DNA from: JAGLSB01 sp023135955
Lineage (GTDB): Bacteria > Bacteroidota > Bacteroidia > Bacteroidales > GCA-2748055
DNA length: 48,749 nucleotides
Assembly: GCA_030673645.1 (NCBI GenBank)
Contig: DAOVIO010000015.1
Coordinates: 1-48,749, forward strand
Direction: 5' to 3'
Positions 1-9,303 of the stretch are shown here, piece by piece. Made by a program: the position numbers and the translations under genes. Each line of letters starts with the position of its first letter. Within the stretch, counting starts at the first letter, position 1. Below the pieces are notes generated by a model, which was not told where the DNA came from, did not search any database, and saw only the letters and a list, made by a program, of their open reading frames with translations.

Positions 1-25
1 AAAAAATACACGTAATTTGCGTATT

Positions 26-244
26 ATGACAGAACGAAAGCAAATAAACAGATTGAAAATTGTTCTTGCAGAGCAGAATAAAACCAACAAATGGTTGGCA
101 GAGCAATTGGGGAAAAGTTTAACCACGGTTTCACGATGGTGCACGAATGAATCGCAACCCGGAATGGAAACAGTGATTGAAATAGCGGAGAAATTAAACA
201 TTGATGCACGAGAGTTAATTGTATCGACCAAACAAGACAAATAA
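26..244 (+). CDS. XRE-family helix-turn-helix regulator of the type III R-M locus
   Basis: Small DNA-binding protein of about 72 residues, probably the transcriptional controller of the restriction-modification genes that start 13 bases downstream. The sequence shows a single HTH_3/XRE domain: a first helix containing KNKTNKWLAEQLGKS-like residues, a recognition helix TTVSRWCTNESQP, and a closing helix ending in NIDARELI. Short XRE proteins of this type precede R-M and other defence genes in many Bacteroidota. I use the ATG at 26 because homologous proteins start close to the NRLK motif. A TTG at 17 is also in frame, and the frame stays open to the left edge, so a longer N-terminus outside the window cannot be excluded. 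Role as regulator is inferred from family and position. Confidence 0.8.
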   Translation: MTERKQINRLKIVLAEQNKTNKWLAEQLGKSLTTVSRWCTNESQPGMETVIEIAEKLNIDARELIVSTKQDK

Positions 245-257
245 TAGAAAGTAAAAT

Positions 258-1895
258 ATGCCAACGCTTAATTGGATAGGAAAAGAAAAGGTGATTAACC
301 ACCACATGGATGTACCATTCCGTATTTTAGAACATGCCTATGGTTTTAATAATGGCAAACAAAGCCAAAAAGAAACCAACAGCGGAAATAAAATTATTCA
401 TGGCGATAATTTAGAAGCTCTAAAGTCATTATTGCCGGAATTCGAGGGAAATATAAACTGTATTTATATCGACCCTCCATATAATACTGGAAATGAAGAA
501 TGGGTATATAATGATAATGTTAATGACCCAAAGTTGAATAAATGGTTAGATAAAGTTGTTGGAAAGCAAGGTGAGGATTTATCTAGACATGATAAGTGGT
601 TATGCATGATGTATCCACGACTAAAGCTTCTTCATAAATTATTATCAAAAGAAGGTGTATTATGTATTAGCATAGACGATAATGAAAGTTCATATCTAAG
701 AGTAATGCTAGATGAGATATTTGGTGTTTCAAATATGTTAGGAACATTTGTTTGGAGACGAAGGGTTGGTTCTAGTATGAAAGCATCTTGGGTTTCAGCA
801 GATCATGAATATGTTATTGCGTATTCTAAAGATCCAGATAACGCCTATGTATTAGGAGATGCAAGAGATATGGATAAATACAGCATAAATGATGGTAATG
901 GTAGAAAGTATGCAAGCATGCCCTTAACAGTAGGGATGACAAAGGATATGAGACCAAATCAATGGTATGTATTGAAAGATCCAAGAACCGGTAGTGAATA
1001 TTGGCCAACGGAAGGAAGAGTTTGGTGTTATTACCCTCCCACAATGGAGCAAAAGATAAAGGATAAGAAAATTATTTGGCCTGATGATGATCCAAAAGGA
1101 AAAAGAACTACTCCAAGATTAAAAAGTTACCCTGAAGATGCCAAAAGAGATAAAAAGCCTATTTCAACATGGTTTGAAGAAAAAAAACTTAGAACATCAT
1201 CTGAAACTTCGCATATAGAGTTTGTCGGGAAAAATCAGGAAGGCACTAAAGTTCTGAAAGAGATATTTAATGAAACTCTATTCAATTACTCCAAACCTGT
1301 TAGTTTATTAGAAATAATTACTGAACAATTTTGTAAACCAAATGGAATTATTTTGGATTCATTTGCTGGTTCAGGAACAACAGCTCATGCCGTTTTAAAT
1401 CTTAACAAAAAATATGATGATAACAGGAAGTTCATATTGATAGAGATGGAGGACTATGCTGAAAATGTTACTTCCGAAAGGATAAAACGTGTACTTAATG
1501 GTTATGGAAAGGATAAAAGAGCAGTCGTTGGAACTGGAGGCAGTTTTGATTTCTATGAATTAGGCAAACCACTATTTCTCGAAAATGAAATGCTTAATGA
1601 AGAAGTAAGTTTAGAAAAGATACGTGAATATGTTTGGTTTTCAGAAACTCGTAAACCTTATGAAACAGTAAATGATAAAGAAGAACATTTGTTGGGCATA
1701 GCCAATTCAGCAGCTTATTACTTCTACTATTATCAAGACAAACTCACAACCCTAGACGATAGCTTTTTACGAAGCTTAAAAACACAGGCAGAGGAATACA
1801 TTATATATGCTGATAATTGTGTGATTGACGATAATTTGATGCAGAAATATCATATAACATTTAAGAAAATCCCAAGGGATATAACAAGATTCTAA
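258..1895 (+). CDS. mod: Type III restriction-modification DNA methyltransferase (Mod)
   Basis: Site-specific adenine-N6 DNA methyltransferase, the modification and recognition subunit of a type III R-M system acting with the Res subunit at 3656-6361. The catalytic motif IV DPPYNTG is at residues 72-78 and the AdoMet-binding motif I FAGSGTT at 369-375. Motif IV before motif I is the beta-class order typical of type III Mod proteins. The stretch between the motifs (about 150-340) is the likely target-recognition region. At 545 residues it is somewhat shorter than EcoP15I Mod but normal for Bacteroidota members. It is preceded by the small XRE gene and followed after 11 bases by an AAA ATPase that is not part of the classical two-gene locus. 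No frameshift or missing motif is visible. Confidence 0.93.
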   Translation: MPTLNWIGKEKVINHHMDVPFRILEHAYGFNNGKQSQKETNSGNKIIHGDNLEALKSLLPEFEGNINCIYIDPPYNTGNEEWVYNDNVNDPKLNKWLDKVVGKQGEDLSRHDKWLCMMYPRLKLLHKLLSKEGVLCISIDDNESSYLRVMLDEIFGVSNMLGTFVWRRRVGSSMKASWVSADHEYVIAYSKDPDNAYVLGDARDMDKYSINDGNGRKYASMPLTVGMTKDMRPNQWYVLKDPRTGSEYWPTEGRVWCYYPPTMEQKIKDKKIIWPDDDPKGKRTTPRLKSYPEDAKRDKKPISTWFEEKKLRTSSETSHIEFVGKNQEGTKVLKEIFNETLFNYSKPVSLLEIITEQFCKPNGIILDSFAGSGTTAHAVLNLNKKYDDNRKFILIEMEDYAENVTSERIKRVLNGYGKDKRAVVGTGGSFDFYELGKPLFLENEMLNEEVSLEKIREYVWFSETRKPYETVNDKEEHLLGIANSAAYYFYYYQDKLTTLDDSFLRSLKTQAEEYIIYADNCVIDDNLMQKYHITFKKIPRDITRF

Positions 1896-1906
1896 CCTAA
1901 ATTAAT

Positions 1907-3010
1907 ATGATTGAATATATAGAAATAAAAGGCTTTAAATCTGTAAAAAACATGCAGTTGGAACTTAAGCCAGTAAATGTTTTTATAGGTAGTAATGGTG
2001 CAGGTAAAAGTAATTTTGTGTCATTCTTTAAAATGGCACATGCCATTTTTAATAGGCAATTACAGCGTTATGTAATTGAAGAAAAAGCAGACAACATCCT
2101 CCATTTTGGCAGAAAAATATCAGAAACGATGTCTGGTAAAATGATTTTTGCCGATGATGCACAAAACAATAATGCCTATTGGTTTAATTTGGCACAAACC
2201 AAAGAAGGTGGTTTATTTATAAAAGAAGAAGGTTCGGGATACAATGTAACTCGTGATAATAATTATCAGAATTACTTTACCAAATCAAATGTTGAAGAAA
2301 CTTATATAACAAAGGATAGCTCATATAGAAATACGTATTTAAGAGGTTATTTATCTGATATTCAAATTTATCATTTCCACGATACTTCTGCTACATCTTT
2401 GCTACGACGTGAATGTGATGTAGATGATAATGATTATCTAAAAGCGGATGGTCGTAACCTACCTGCATTTTTATATTATTTGCACGAGGAACACCCTAAA
2501 TTATACAAGCGCATAGAGAAAACAATAAAATCTATAGCCCCATATATTGATAAATTCGTCTTGAAACCAAAGAAGTTGAAGAAAGATGAAATTGAACTTA
2601 GATGGGTTGAAAAAGGAGACCCTAATTCTAGTTTCAATGCCTATCAGTTCTCTGATGGTACATTACGTTTTATTGCTTTAGTTACTGTTTTAATGCAACC
2701 AGAGCCACCTAAAGTCATTGTAATTGATGAGCCTGAATTGGGATTGCATCCACAAGCTATACAGAAGTTGGCAGGTTTAATAAAAATGGCTTCAAATAAA
2801 ACGCAATTAATTCTGTCAACTCAATCGGTCAACTTGGTTGATTGTTTCGATACAAACGACATCGTAACCGTTGACCGTAGTGTTTCTGAGAATCAATCAG
2901 TATTTAAGCGTTTAGATAATGATAAACTGCATGATTGGCTTGAAGAACACACTCTTGGAGAATTATGGGAAAGAAACATTATTAACTCAGCTCAACCTTT
3001 TTCAAAATGA
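1907..3010 (+). CDS. AAA family ATPase (ABC/RecF-like), partner of DUF4276 protein
   Basis: ABC-type AAA ATPase of 367 residues, likely the sensor or motor of a two-gene defence unit with the next gene. The N-terminus is IEIKGFKSVK followed by the Walker A motif GSNGAGKSN (residues 28-36). An ABC signature-like QFSDGTLRF precedes Walker B VIVIDEPELGLHP with D274/E275. The switch region is STQSVNLVD, with Gln where many ABC proteins have His. Its stop codon overlaps the start of the DUF4276 gene in an ATGA, so the two are probably co-translated. Proteins of this AAA_21/AAA_15 type pair with TOPRIM or DUF4276 proteins in OLD-like and PARIS-like systems. The exact system name cannot be settled from sequence alone. 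Confidence 0.85.
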   Translation: MIEYIEIKGFKSVKNMQLELKPVNVFIGSNGAGKSNFVSFFKMAHAIFNRQLQRYVIEEKADNILHFGRKISETMSGKMIFADDAQNNNAYWFNLAQTKEGGLFIKEEGSGYNVTRDNNYQNYFTKSNVEETYITKDSSYRNTYLRGYLSDIQIYHFHDTSATSLLRRECDVDDNDYLKADGRNLPAFLYYLHEEHPKLYKRIEKTIKSIAPYIDKFVLKPKKLKKDEIELRWVEKGDPNSSFNAYQFSDGTLRFIALVTVLMQPEPPKVIVIDEPELGLHPQAIQKLAGLIKMASNKTQLILSTQSVNLVDCFDTNDIVTVDRSVSENQSVFKRLDNDKLHDWLEEHTLGELWERNIINSAQPFSK

Positions 3011-3666
3011 TAAGAATTATAATAATTGGAGAAGGCCCAACGGAGCAAGGATTTTGTAATGATGTTTTGCAATCAGTCTTCAATGCACAAGACAAATACA
3101 TTGAAACCCCCAAAATTAAGAAGTCTCAAGGTGGAATAGTGCATTGGAGTAATCTGAAAAAGCAAATAGAATTACATCTTAAAAACACCAGCGTGTATGT
3201 TACTACCTTTCTTGACTATTATGGAATAAAATCAAAACACGAATTTCCGAAGTGGGAAGAAGCTAAAGCAATTGTGAATAAGAGCGAACGAATTACGTTT
3301 CTTGAACAAGCAATGCTTGAAGATATAGATGAATCTGTAAGATACCGCTTCATTCCCTACCTTCAATTACATGAATTTGAGGGCTTGTTATTTAGTGACA
3401 TATCGGTTATCGAGGAATATTTTGATGATGATGAGTTTAACGACCATGATTACCTCATTAAAACAGATTCTACATTCGATAATCCTGAAAACATTAATGA
3501 TGGTAAAAAGACAGCTCCATCAAAGCGATTAGACAGAATTATTGAAGAATATAGCAAAGTTGTATATGGCTCATTATTGGCACAAGAAATAGGATTGGAT
3601 AAAATCAGAGAGAAGTGTCCAAGGTTTAATACTTGGATTGAAAAACTATTAGCATTTGAAGAATAA
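3007..3666 (+). CDS. DUF4276 family protein, TOPRIM-like putative nuclease
   Basis: Protein of 219 residues that fits the DUF4276 family. It opens with a beta strand and the acidic motif GEGPTEQGF (E9 and E13), has an acidic D70-Y-Y element after a hydrophobic strand, and carries the family-typical LHEFEGLLFSD segment near residue 123. This layout resembles TOPRIM metal-binding sites, so a nuclease role is plausible but inferred. It overlaps the upstream ATPase by 4 bases and the downstream Res gene by about 11 bases, which implies strict co-expression with both. The pair ATPase plus DUF4276 is inserted between mod and res, which is not the minimal type III arrangement. Confidence 0.75.
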   Translation: MIRIIIIGEGPTEQGFCNDVLQSVFNAQDKYIETPKIKKSQGGIVHWSNLKKQIELHLKNTSVYVTTFLDYYGIKSKHEFPKWEEAKAIVNKSERITFLEQAMLEDIDESVRYRFIPYLQLHEFEGLLFSDISVIEEYFDDDEFNDHDYLIKTDSTFDNPENINDGKKTAPSKRLDRIIEEYSKVVYGSLLAQEIGLDKIREKCPRFNTWIEKLLAFEE

Positions 3667-6361
3667 CGTATTAACACATTGGAAAGTGGAATTAAAACCA
3701 TATCAACAGCAAGTAATAAACGACCTCGATAAGTTTCTTGATTATCTCAATACCTATCAGGATTCTGCAAAAGCCTTCAACCAATTTTGGGAAGATAAAG
3801 TTGGTAAATATCAGGTCAATCTTGATGGTTCATACTCTGGAATGAAACCATATAAGAACAATATTCCGGGAGCAACACACATTGCTATGAAAGTACCTAC
3901 CGCAGGTGGAAAAACCTTTATGGCTTGTAATGCGTTGAACTCAATCTTTAAATCCTTTGATGCCTCTCGTCCTAAAGCAGTTGTTTGGTTAGTTCCCTGG
4001 TCTAATTTATTGCAACAAACCGTTGGTCATTTATCAAATCCAACCCATCCATACCGTGAAAAACTAAATGCTTTGTTCGGTAACAGAGTTGAAGTTTTAG
4101 AGAAAGCGCAACTATTGCAGGGTGCAGGTTTTAATCCAACATCAGTAAAAGAGCAATTGAATATTTTTGTTTTCAATTTCAGTAGTATTCGCATTAACTC
4201 ACGAAAAAAAGACGACCGTAAAGTATATGAGCAAAATGGAGCGTTAGAGCAATTTCGTGGTTTTGTTGATTCCGATATAATTATTGACGAAACGGATGAA
4301 ACGGCATTAATAAACGTTATTCGCTCTTTAAATCCTGTGGTGGTGGTTGATGAAAGCCATAATGCCGAAAGCGATTTAAGCGTAGAGATGCTCAATAACC
4401 TAAACCCCTCTTTTGTAATAGATTTAACAGCAACACCAAAAGAGAATAGCAATATCATAAGCTTTGTAAATGCTATGGCTCTTAAAAAAGAGAATATGGT
4501 AAAACTTCCTGTTATTGTGTACAACCACCATAAAAAGGAAGAGGTTATTACAAGTGCTTTACACCTGCAACGTCAATTGGAACTGTTAGCCAATGAAGAA
4601 GTAAAAGTAACAGGCAAATACATTCGACCTATTATTTTGTTTCAGGCACAGTCAAATATCAAAGGAAAAGACAATACCACCTACCTGCGTATAAAAGAGC
4701 AATTAACTAAGCTTAAAATTCCCGAAGAACAAATTAAGATTAAAGTAAGTGGTTTAGATGAGTTGAAAGGAATTGATTTAATGTCGAAAGATTGTGAGGT
4801 GCGATATATAATTACGGTTAACGCTCTTAAAGAAGGTTGGGACTGCCCAAATGCTTATATTTTGGCATCATTGGCAGATAAATCATCAGCAGTTGATGTG
4901 GAGCAAATACTAGGTAGGGTTTTAAGACAACCGTATGTAACGAAACATAAAACCCCACTTCTAAACTTGTCGTTTGTGCTTTCTGCAAGTTCAAAATTCC
5001 AAGCAACATTAGACAATATTGTTAAGGCATTGCAAGATTCCGGTTTTAGTAAAGATGATTATTATGCAGCGGAAGAACCTGAAATTGAACTGACCGATAA
5101 CGAAGTGCTTCAAAATGAATTGTTCGGAGACGCCAATCCTGAAAAGCCGGAAACGGAACCAAAGGGGGATGACATTAATGTAGATGAGATTGATTTTAAT
5201 CCCGAAACAGCACTTACTCCTGACCAAATAGGAAACACCAACAACATTGTAAAGCAGATTACAGAAAAAGGAGAAACTGAAGGGAAATCATTTGAACGAA
5301 AAGCAGATTCATATTCCGAAGATAACACTGATTATTTATTAAGAGAGATGGGCAAGCCAGTTACAAAATATAAAATTGAAGAACCGTTTGTGGATGTGGT
5401 AAACGATATTTCAATACCTCAGTTTTACCGCAAAGTTCCTAACGATGAGTTACACGACACCATTCTGTTTGAGGAGTTAAAGCAAGATGAGCAACTGCTC
5501 AGCAGGAATAGCCTTTTGAATGGGTTTAAGTTGGCTTCTAAAAGCACAGAAATAAACTTTGACGAGACTACTACCGAAGTGTTTCAGGTTGATTACAATG
5601 AAACAAAACATACTGCTACCATCAATAAAATGTCGGCAAGAGGAAAAACCATTTTAACCGATACCATACTTGCAAAACCCAAGGACAATCAGATAAAGGA
5701 TATTACATCGCTTATTGTACGCAAACTTGGCGACATGACCCCTATTTCCCATGAAGATATTACCAAGTATGTTTCTCGTGTTTTTGAGGATTTGAACAAT
5801 GACCAAATTCGTGATATTATTAATAACGAGTTCTTGTATATCCGTAAAATTAAGGATAAGGTTAAAGAACTGGAGAATGAATATGCCAAGGAGCAATTCC
5901 AGTTATTATTGGACACAAACAACATACTTGTAAAACCTAGTTTTGAATTTCCAAAAGAATTAACCCACATTAACCTGTGCAGTAACATTGATAAATCTTT
6001 ATACGAAAGGGAAGCATCTGTAAATAATTATGAGCAAAGAGTAATTATGAGTATTGCCTCTTTAGACAATGTGCTGTTTTGGCATCGTAATCTTGAAAAA
6101 GGCAAAGGTTTCGCTCTAAACGGATTTCAGAACAATCATTATCCTGATTTCATTATTTACACAAAAAACAACAACCTTATTCTACTTGAAACTAAGGGTG
6201 ATGTTTTCGATAACGATGATAGCAGTGCAAAGAACCTGTTAGGTAAAAAATGGGCTGAAAAAGCTGGTGACAATTACAAATACTTTATGGTATTTGAAAG
6301 TAAAGATGTGCCTGATACCTATACGGCTCATAGTATTATTGATGTAGTTAGGATGTTGTAA
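3656..6361 (+). CDS. res: Type III restriction enzyme Res subunit (helicase-nuclease)
   Basis: ATP-dependent restriction subunit of 901 residues that translocates on or switches along DNA and cleaves between unmodified sites with Mod. The SF2 helicase core shows Walker A PTAGGKT (residues 81-87), a DESH box (232-235), LTATP motif III and a motif VI-like region QILGRVLRQP. The C-terminus holds a PD-(D/E)xK nuclease signature with D831, E845 and K847 (PDF ... ETKGD). Residues about 510-560 form an acidic, low-complexity linker. The most upstream start is a TTG that overlaps the end of the DUF4276 gene. No ATG lies near the expected N-terminus, so translation probably depends on coupling. All expected motifs are intact. 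Confidence 0.93.
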   Translation: MKNNVLTHWKVELKPYQQQVINDLDKFLDYLNTYQDSAKAFNQFWEDKVGKYQVNLDGSYSGMKPYKNNIPGATHIAMKVPTAGGKTFMACNALNSIFKSFDASRPKAVVWLVPWSNLLQQTVGHLSNPTHPYREKLNALFGNRVEVLEKAQLLQGAGFNPTSVKEQLNIFVFNFSSIRINSRKKDDRKVYEQNGALEQFRGFVDSDIIIDETDETALINVIRSLNPVVVVDESHNAESDLSVEMLNNLNPSFVIDLTATPKENSNIISFVNAMALKKENMVKLPVIVYNHHKKEEVITSALHLQRQLELLANEEVKVTGKYIRPIILFQAQSNIKGKDNTTYLRIKEQLTKLKIPEEQIKIKVSGLDELKGIDLMSKDCEVRYIITVNALKEGWDCPNAYILASLADKSSAVDVEQILGRVLRQPYVTKHKTPLLNLSFVLSASSKFQATLDNIVKALQDSGFSKDDYYAAEEPEIELTDNEVLQNELFGDANPEKPETEPKGDDINVDEIDFNPETALTPDQIGNTNNIVKQITEKGETEGKSFERKADSYSEDNTDYLLREMGKPVTKYKIEEPFVDVVNDISIPQFYRKVPNDELHDTILFEELKQDEQLLSRNSLLNGFKLASKSTEINFDETTTEVFQVDYNETKHTATINKMSARGKTILTDTILAKPKDNQIKDITSLIVRKLGDMTPISHEDITKYVSRVFEDLNNDQIRDIINNEFLYIRKIKDKVKELENEYAKEQFQLLLDTNNILVKPSFEFPKELTHINLCSNIDKSLYEREASVNNYEQRVIMSIASLDNVLFWHRNLEKGKGFALNGFQNNHYPDFIIYTKNNNLILLETKGDVFDNDDSSAKNLLGKKWAEKAGDNYKYFMVFESKDVPDTYTAHSIIDVVRML

Positions 6362-6404
6362 TAAATTTTATTTGTAAGAAACAATCCCAACTAAAAACCT
6401 AGAT

Positions 6405-7469
6405 ATGAATTTCAAATTCCTACAAGCTAACAATGGTGATGCAATATTGATTCATTTTACAGACGGTTCTATTAATAGAAACATTCTAATTGATGGAGGA
6501 ACAGGAAGTGCTTATTCTCAAAAAATTAGAGGTAGAATCAAATATAATGAATTGGGTCAAGAACTTAAAGGCATTAAAGACAAAGGTGAATATATTGATT
6601 TATTGGTATTGACCCATGTTGATGATGACCATATAGGTGGAATACTTAAATGGTTTGGCAACGATGATAAAGCACTTGACTTGGTTAAAAAAGTCTGGTT
6701 TAATTCTGGCCGGACAATAAAGAAGGAGCTCGAACCTGACAACAAGAAAGAATATGACAACTCTCTTGAATTTGACAATAATTCTTCATTAGATACAAGT
6801 ATAGAACAAGGAGTAAGGTTTGAAGATATAATCAAAAGTAAACTTGACGTATGGGATGAGAAGATTATCAAGTCAGAGCAGAAATTGTCGTTGTTTGGAA
6901 TTGACTTTCAAATCTTATCGCCTGATGAAGAAAGATTAAAAGACCTTCTTGGTAAGTGGAAAAAGGAAAAACCGGATTCTTTGGATACTGCTGCTCACAA
7001 AAATGATTATGACAAAACTTTAACACAACTTATCTATGATGATGTTTTTGAAGAAGACTCATCAAAACATAATGGAAGCTCAATTAGCTTCATTATTACA
7101 TTCAATAAAAGAAACTATTTATTCTTAGCCGATTCCTTTCCTTCTGTTGTAATATCAAGCCTTGATACTTTGGGATGTTCAGAGCAATCACCATTAGAAT
7201 GTGAGTTTGTTAAAGTATCACATCATGGAAGTAAAGCAAATAATAGCAATGAACTTTTGAAACTCATTAAATCAAAAAAATATATTATTTCCACGAATGG
7301 GGCAAAGCATTCACATCCAAACAAACAATTTTTAGCGAGATTGATAAATCAAAATCACAATTGCGAAATATACTTTAATTACCCAGAGTTAATTAAGGAC
7401 ATTTTCTTAAAAGAGGATTACGAATCCTTTCCAGAATTTAAAACTTTAAAAGCCGAGGATGCATTCTAA
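6405..7469 (+). CDS. Metallo-beta-lactamase-fold hydrolase (ComEC-like)
   Basis: Metal-dependent hydrolase of the MBL superfamily, 354 residues, cytoplasmic (no signal peptide). The metal site motif is THVDDDHIGG (H71, D73, D75, H76), the variant in which the second His of HxHxDH is Asp, as in many ComEC-type domains. A second motif KVSHHGSKANN follows near residue 275. The gene is 44 bases after res and 10 bases before a protease gene that begins an ABC-3C-like set. ABC-3C loci carry diverse enzymatic effectors, so this protein could be an additional effector or processing enzyme there. The substrate (nucleotide, nucleic acid or other phosphodiester) is unknown. Confidence 0.82.
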   Translation: MNFKFLQANNGDAILIHFTDGSINRNILIDGGTGSAYSQKIRGRIKYNELGQELKGIKDKGEYIDLLVLTHVDDDHIGGILKWFGNDDKALDLVKKVWFNSGRTIKKELEPDNKKEYDNSLEFDNNSSLDTSIEQGVRFEDIIKSKLDVWDEKIIKSEQKLSLFGIDFQILSPDEERLKDLLGKWKKEKPDSLDTAAHKNDYDKTLTQLIYDDVFEEDSSKHNGSSISFIITFNKRNYLFLADSFPSVVISSLDTLGCSEQSPLECEFVKVSHHGSKANNSNELLKLIKSKKYIISTNGAKHSHPNKQFLARLINQNHNCEIYFNYPELIKDIFLKEDYESFPEFKTLKAEDAF

Positions 7470-7478
7470 TATAAATAG

Positions 7479-8759
7479 ATGAATAAAAATAAACTACCAT
7501 ATTATACCGTTATAGTTAATGAAGGAAGCGGCTGTTTATTTCAACCTGCTTGCGAAGATTACAGTTATGTTTTAACTGCCAAACATGTTTTAAGCGATAA
7601 AAATATAATAACAAGACAAATACTAAATACTGATAACCACAATGTAATACCAGAAGAAATGGAGATAATTGGTTCTCCTTTTTTACATAGTGACCCCAAT
7701 AAAGATGCAGCTATATTAAAGGTTAAAAAGGTCAAGGATATTGATTCTTTATTAAGGGATGATATGTTGCAATATAGTTCTAGTAATTATTATTTGTGCG
7801 GACATCCTATGTCCCGAAAAGATAAAAACTACTCTTTTAGAGACAATAAATTAGAGTTAACACAAGTACAGGAATATGGGTATATTGAATCAAACCTTAA
7901 TACACCAGCTTTACGTCATGAGGTAATAGGGCAATCAGGAGGAGGAATTATAAAAATTGAAGCGAGCTGTTTCTTTTTGGCAGGAATACAAAAGAAGATG
8001 GCAGTTGCAGATGGAAAAGAATCATTAGGTAGAATAGAATTTGCTCCATTATCCTTTTTTGATGAAATAATATCTGAAAATAAAAAGGAGTTAGAACCGT
8101 TATTTCCTCCTTATATAAAATCATTTGCGACTCTTACGAATGCCATTTTTGAGTTAAAAAGCCTTCACTTAAAAAAAGATGTTATTCAAAATGAATTAAG
8201 ATCTATCGCAAAAAATCTATGCGAAGACTTCTCTCCAATAAAATTGAGAGAGAAATTAGAAGATAGTTTTTTTGTTAATTCTTCAAACATTAATCTTGTA
8301 GAGCACAAAGAATTATGGATTTCATTCTTGGAGCTGTTATCCTTTAGTCAATTGCATTCAGAGAAATTCTTAACTATGGATGATTTAATTGAGGTTCTAA
8401 GTAAAAGAAAATTACTATTTGTTGATTCTGATGATTGGACAAAAAAACTTGAAGAAATATATAGTTCTGATTTAACACCTTTGGAGAAAGGCGGTACTAT
8501 TGTTGTCAAAGCATCAAGAGAAGAAGTTCCTGCAAAACTTGAATATTCTCCTGAAGAATTACCCCTCTACGATATAAGCATACCTCCTTGGCAGGAAATG
8601 AACATTGGCAGCACCATTAAAGATATTTTTAAAGATTTAAAACTGGTAAACATCTATAAAATTCAATCATACATAATTAATAATGCTATGATTTATAGTA
8701 GTGCAACAAATTCAAATGTCAGAGAACTATTAAAAAATCACACTCAAGATGTCATATAA
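7479..8759 (+). CDS. Trypsin-like serine protease with C-terminal ABC-3C-type domain
   Basis: Intracellular trypsin-fold protease of 426 residues. The catalytic triad can be read directly: H36 in VLTAKHV, D76 in PNKDAAIL and S153 in IGQSGGG. There is no signal peptide, which argues against a role outside the cell. Residues about 210-426 form a separate helical region ending in a segment like those that link effectors to the ATPase in ABC-three-component systems. The gene overlaps the small middle component by 11 bases. The likely role is a protease effector held inactive and released by the SMC-like ATPase upon invasion. The triad is observed; the defence role is inferred from family and neighbours. 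Confidence 0.82.
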   Translation: MNKNKLPYYTVIVNEGSGCLFQPACEDYSYVLTAKHVLSDKNIITRQILNTDNHNVIPEEMEIIGSPFLHSDPNKDAAILKVKKVKDIDSLLRDDMLQYSSSNYYLCGHPMSRKDKNYSFRDNKLELTQVQEYGYIESNLNTPALRHEVIGQSGGGIIKIEASCFFLAGIQKKMAVADGKESLGRIEFAPLSFFDEIISENKKELEPLFPPYIKSFATLTNAIFELKSLHLKKDVIQNELRSIAKNLCEDFSPIKLREKLEDSFFVNSSNINLVEHKELWISFLELLSFSQLHSEKFLTMDDLIEVLSKRKLLFVDSDDWTKKLEEIYSSDLTPLEKGGTIVVKASREEVPAKLEYSPEELPLYDISIPPWQEMNIGSTIKDIFKDLKLVNIYKIQSYIINNAMIYSSATNSNVRELLKNHTQDVI

Positions 8760-9303
8760 AGAAATAACCAATAACGAACTATATCAACAAATCCTGAACT
8801 TATTTTCTATTAATTTTATTTCAATGGGGAAAGTTTCTTATGGAGGTAATATATTAATTGTATTTGTTGAATTTGATAATGTGAAGTCATTAACAAAGCA
8901 ATGGAAAGAGTTTAATAGCTTCATCTCTACCAAAGCATTTTCAAATGAACAAAGTGATTTTTCAAAATGGAATTTTTATGTTTTCTTTCTCGCCCAAGAG
9001 AATGTGAACAAAGACATTAAGTATAATATTGAAAACAACAAATTTAGTAGTAGAAAAATTATTGTGGAAAATTGTCCGACTGAAATAGACACCGGTTTAA
9101 TTGAGCTTATTATAAAGGAACACATCACTAATGAGAATATTATTGACACTACTAAAGAAGATACAGCCAATAAAATTGAGAGAAATACTACAATAAGTAA
9201 TGCTCTTAATAAATTCAAATCCCCAACAAAAAAAACAGAAGAATCAGATTATTTTGAATCTGTTCTAGGTGAAATTGAAAAAACTATAAAAGATGAAATT
9301 TAA
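8749..9303 (+). CDS. ABC-3C system middle component-like protein
   Basis: Protein of 184 residues lying between the protease effector and the large ATPase and overlapping both by 11 bases. Size, position and gene order match the middle component of ABC-three-component systems, which bridges effector and ATPase. The sequence begins with a helical segment (YKEITNNELYQQILNLF), then a beta-rich region to about residue 110, and ends in a hydrophilic tail (from about 125) with little predicted structure. I recognise no catalytic motif. Assignment rests mainly on context. Confidence 0.6.
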   Translation: MSYKEITNNELYQQILNLFSINFISMGKVSYGGNILIVFVEFDNVKSLTKQWKEFNSFISTKAFSNEQSDFSKWNFYVFFLAQENVNKDIKYNIENNKFSSRKIIVENCPTEIDTGLIELIIKEHITNENIIDTTKEDTANKIERNTTISNALNKFKSPTKKTEESDYFESVLGEIEKTIKDEI

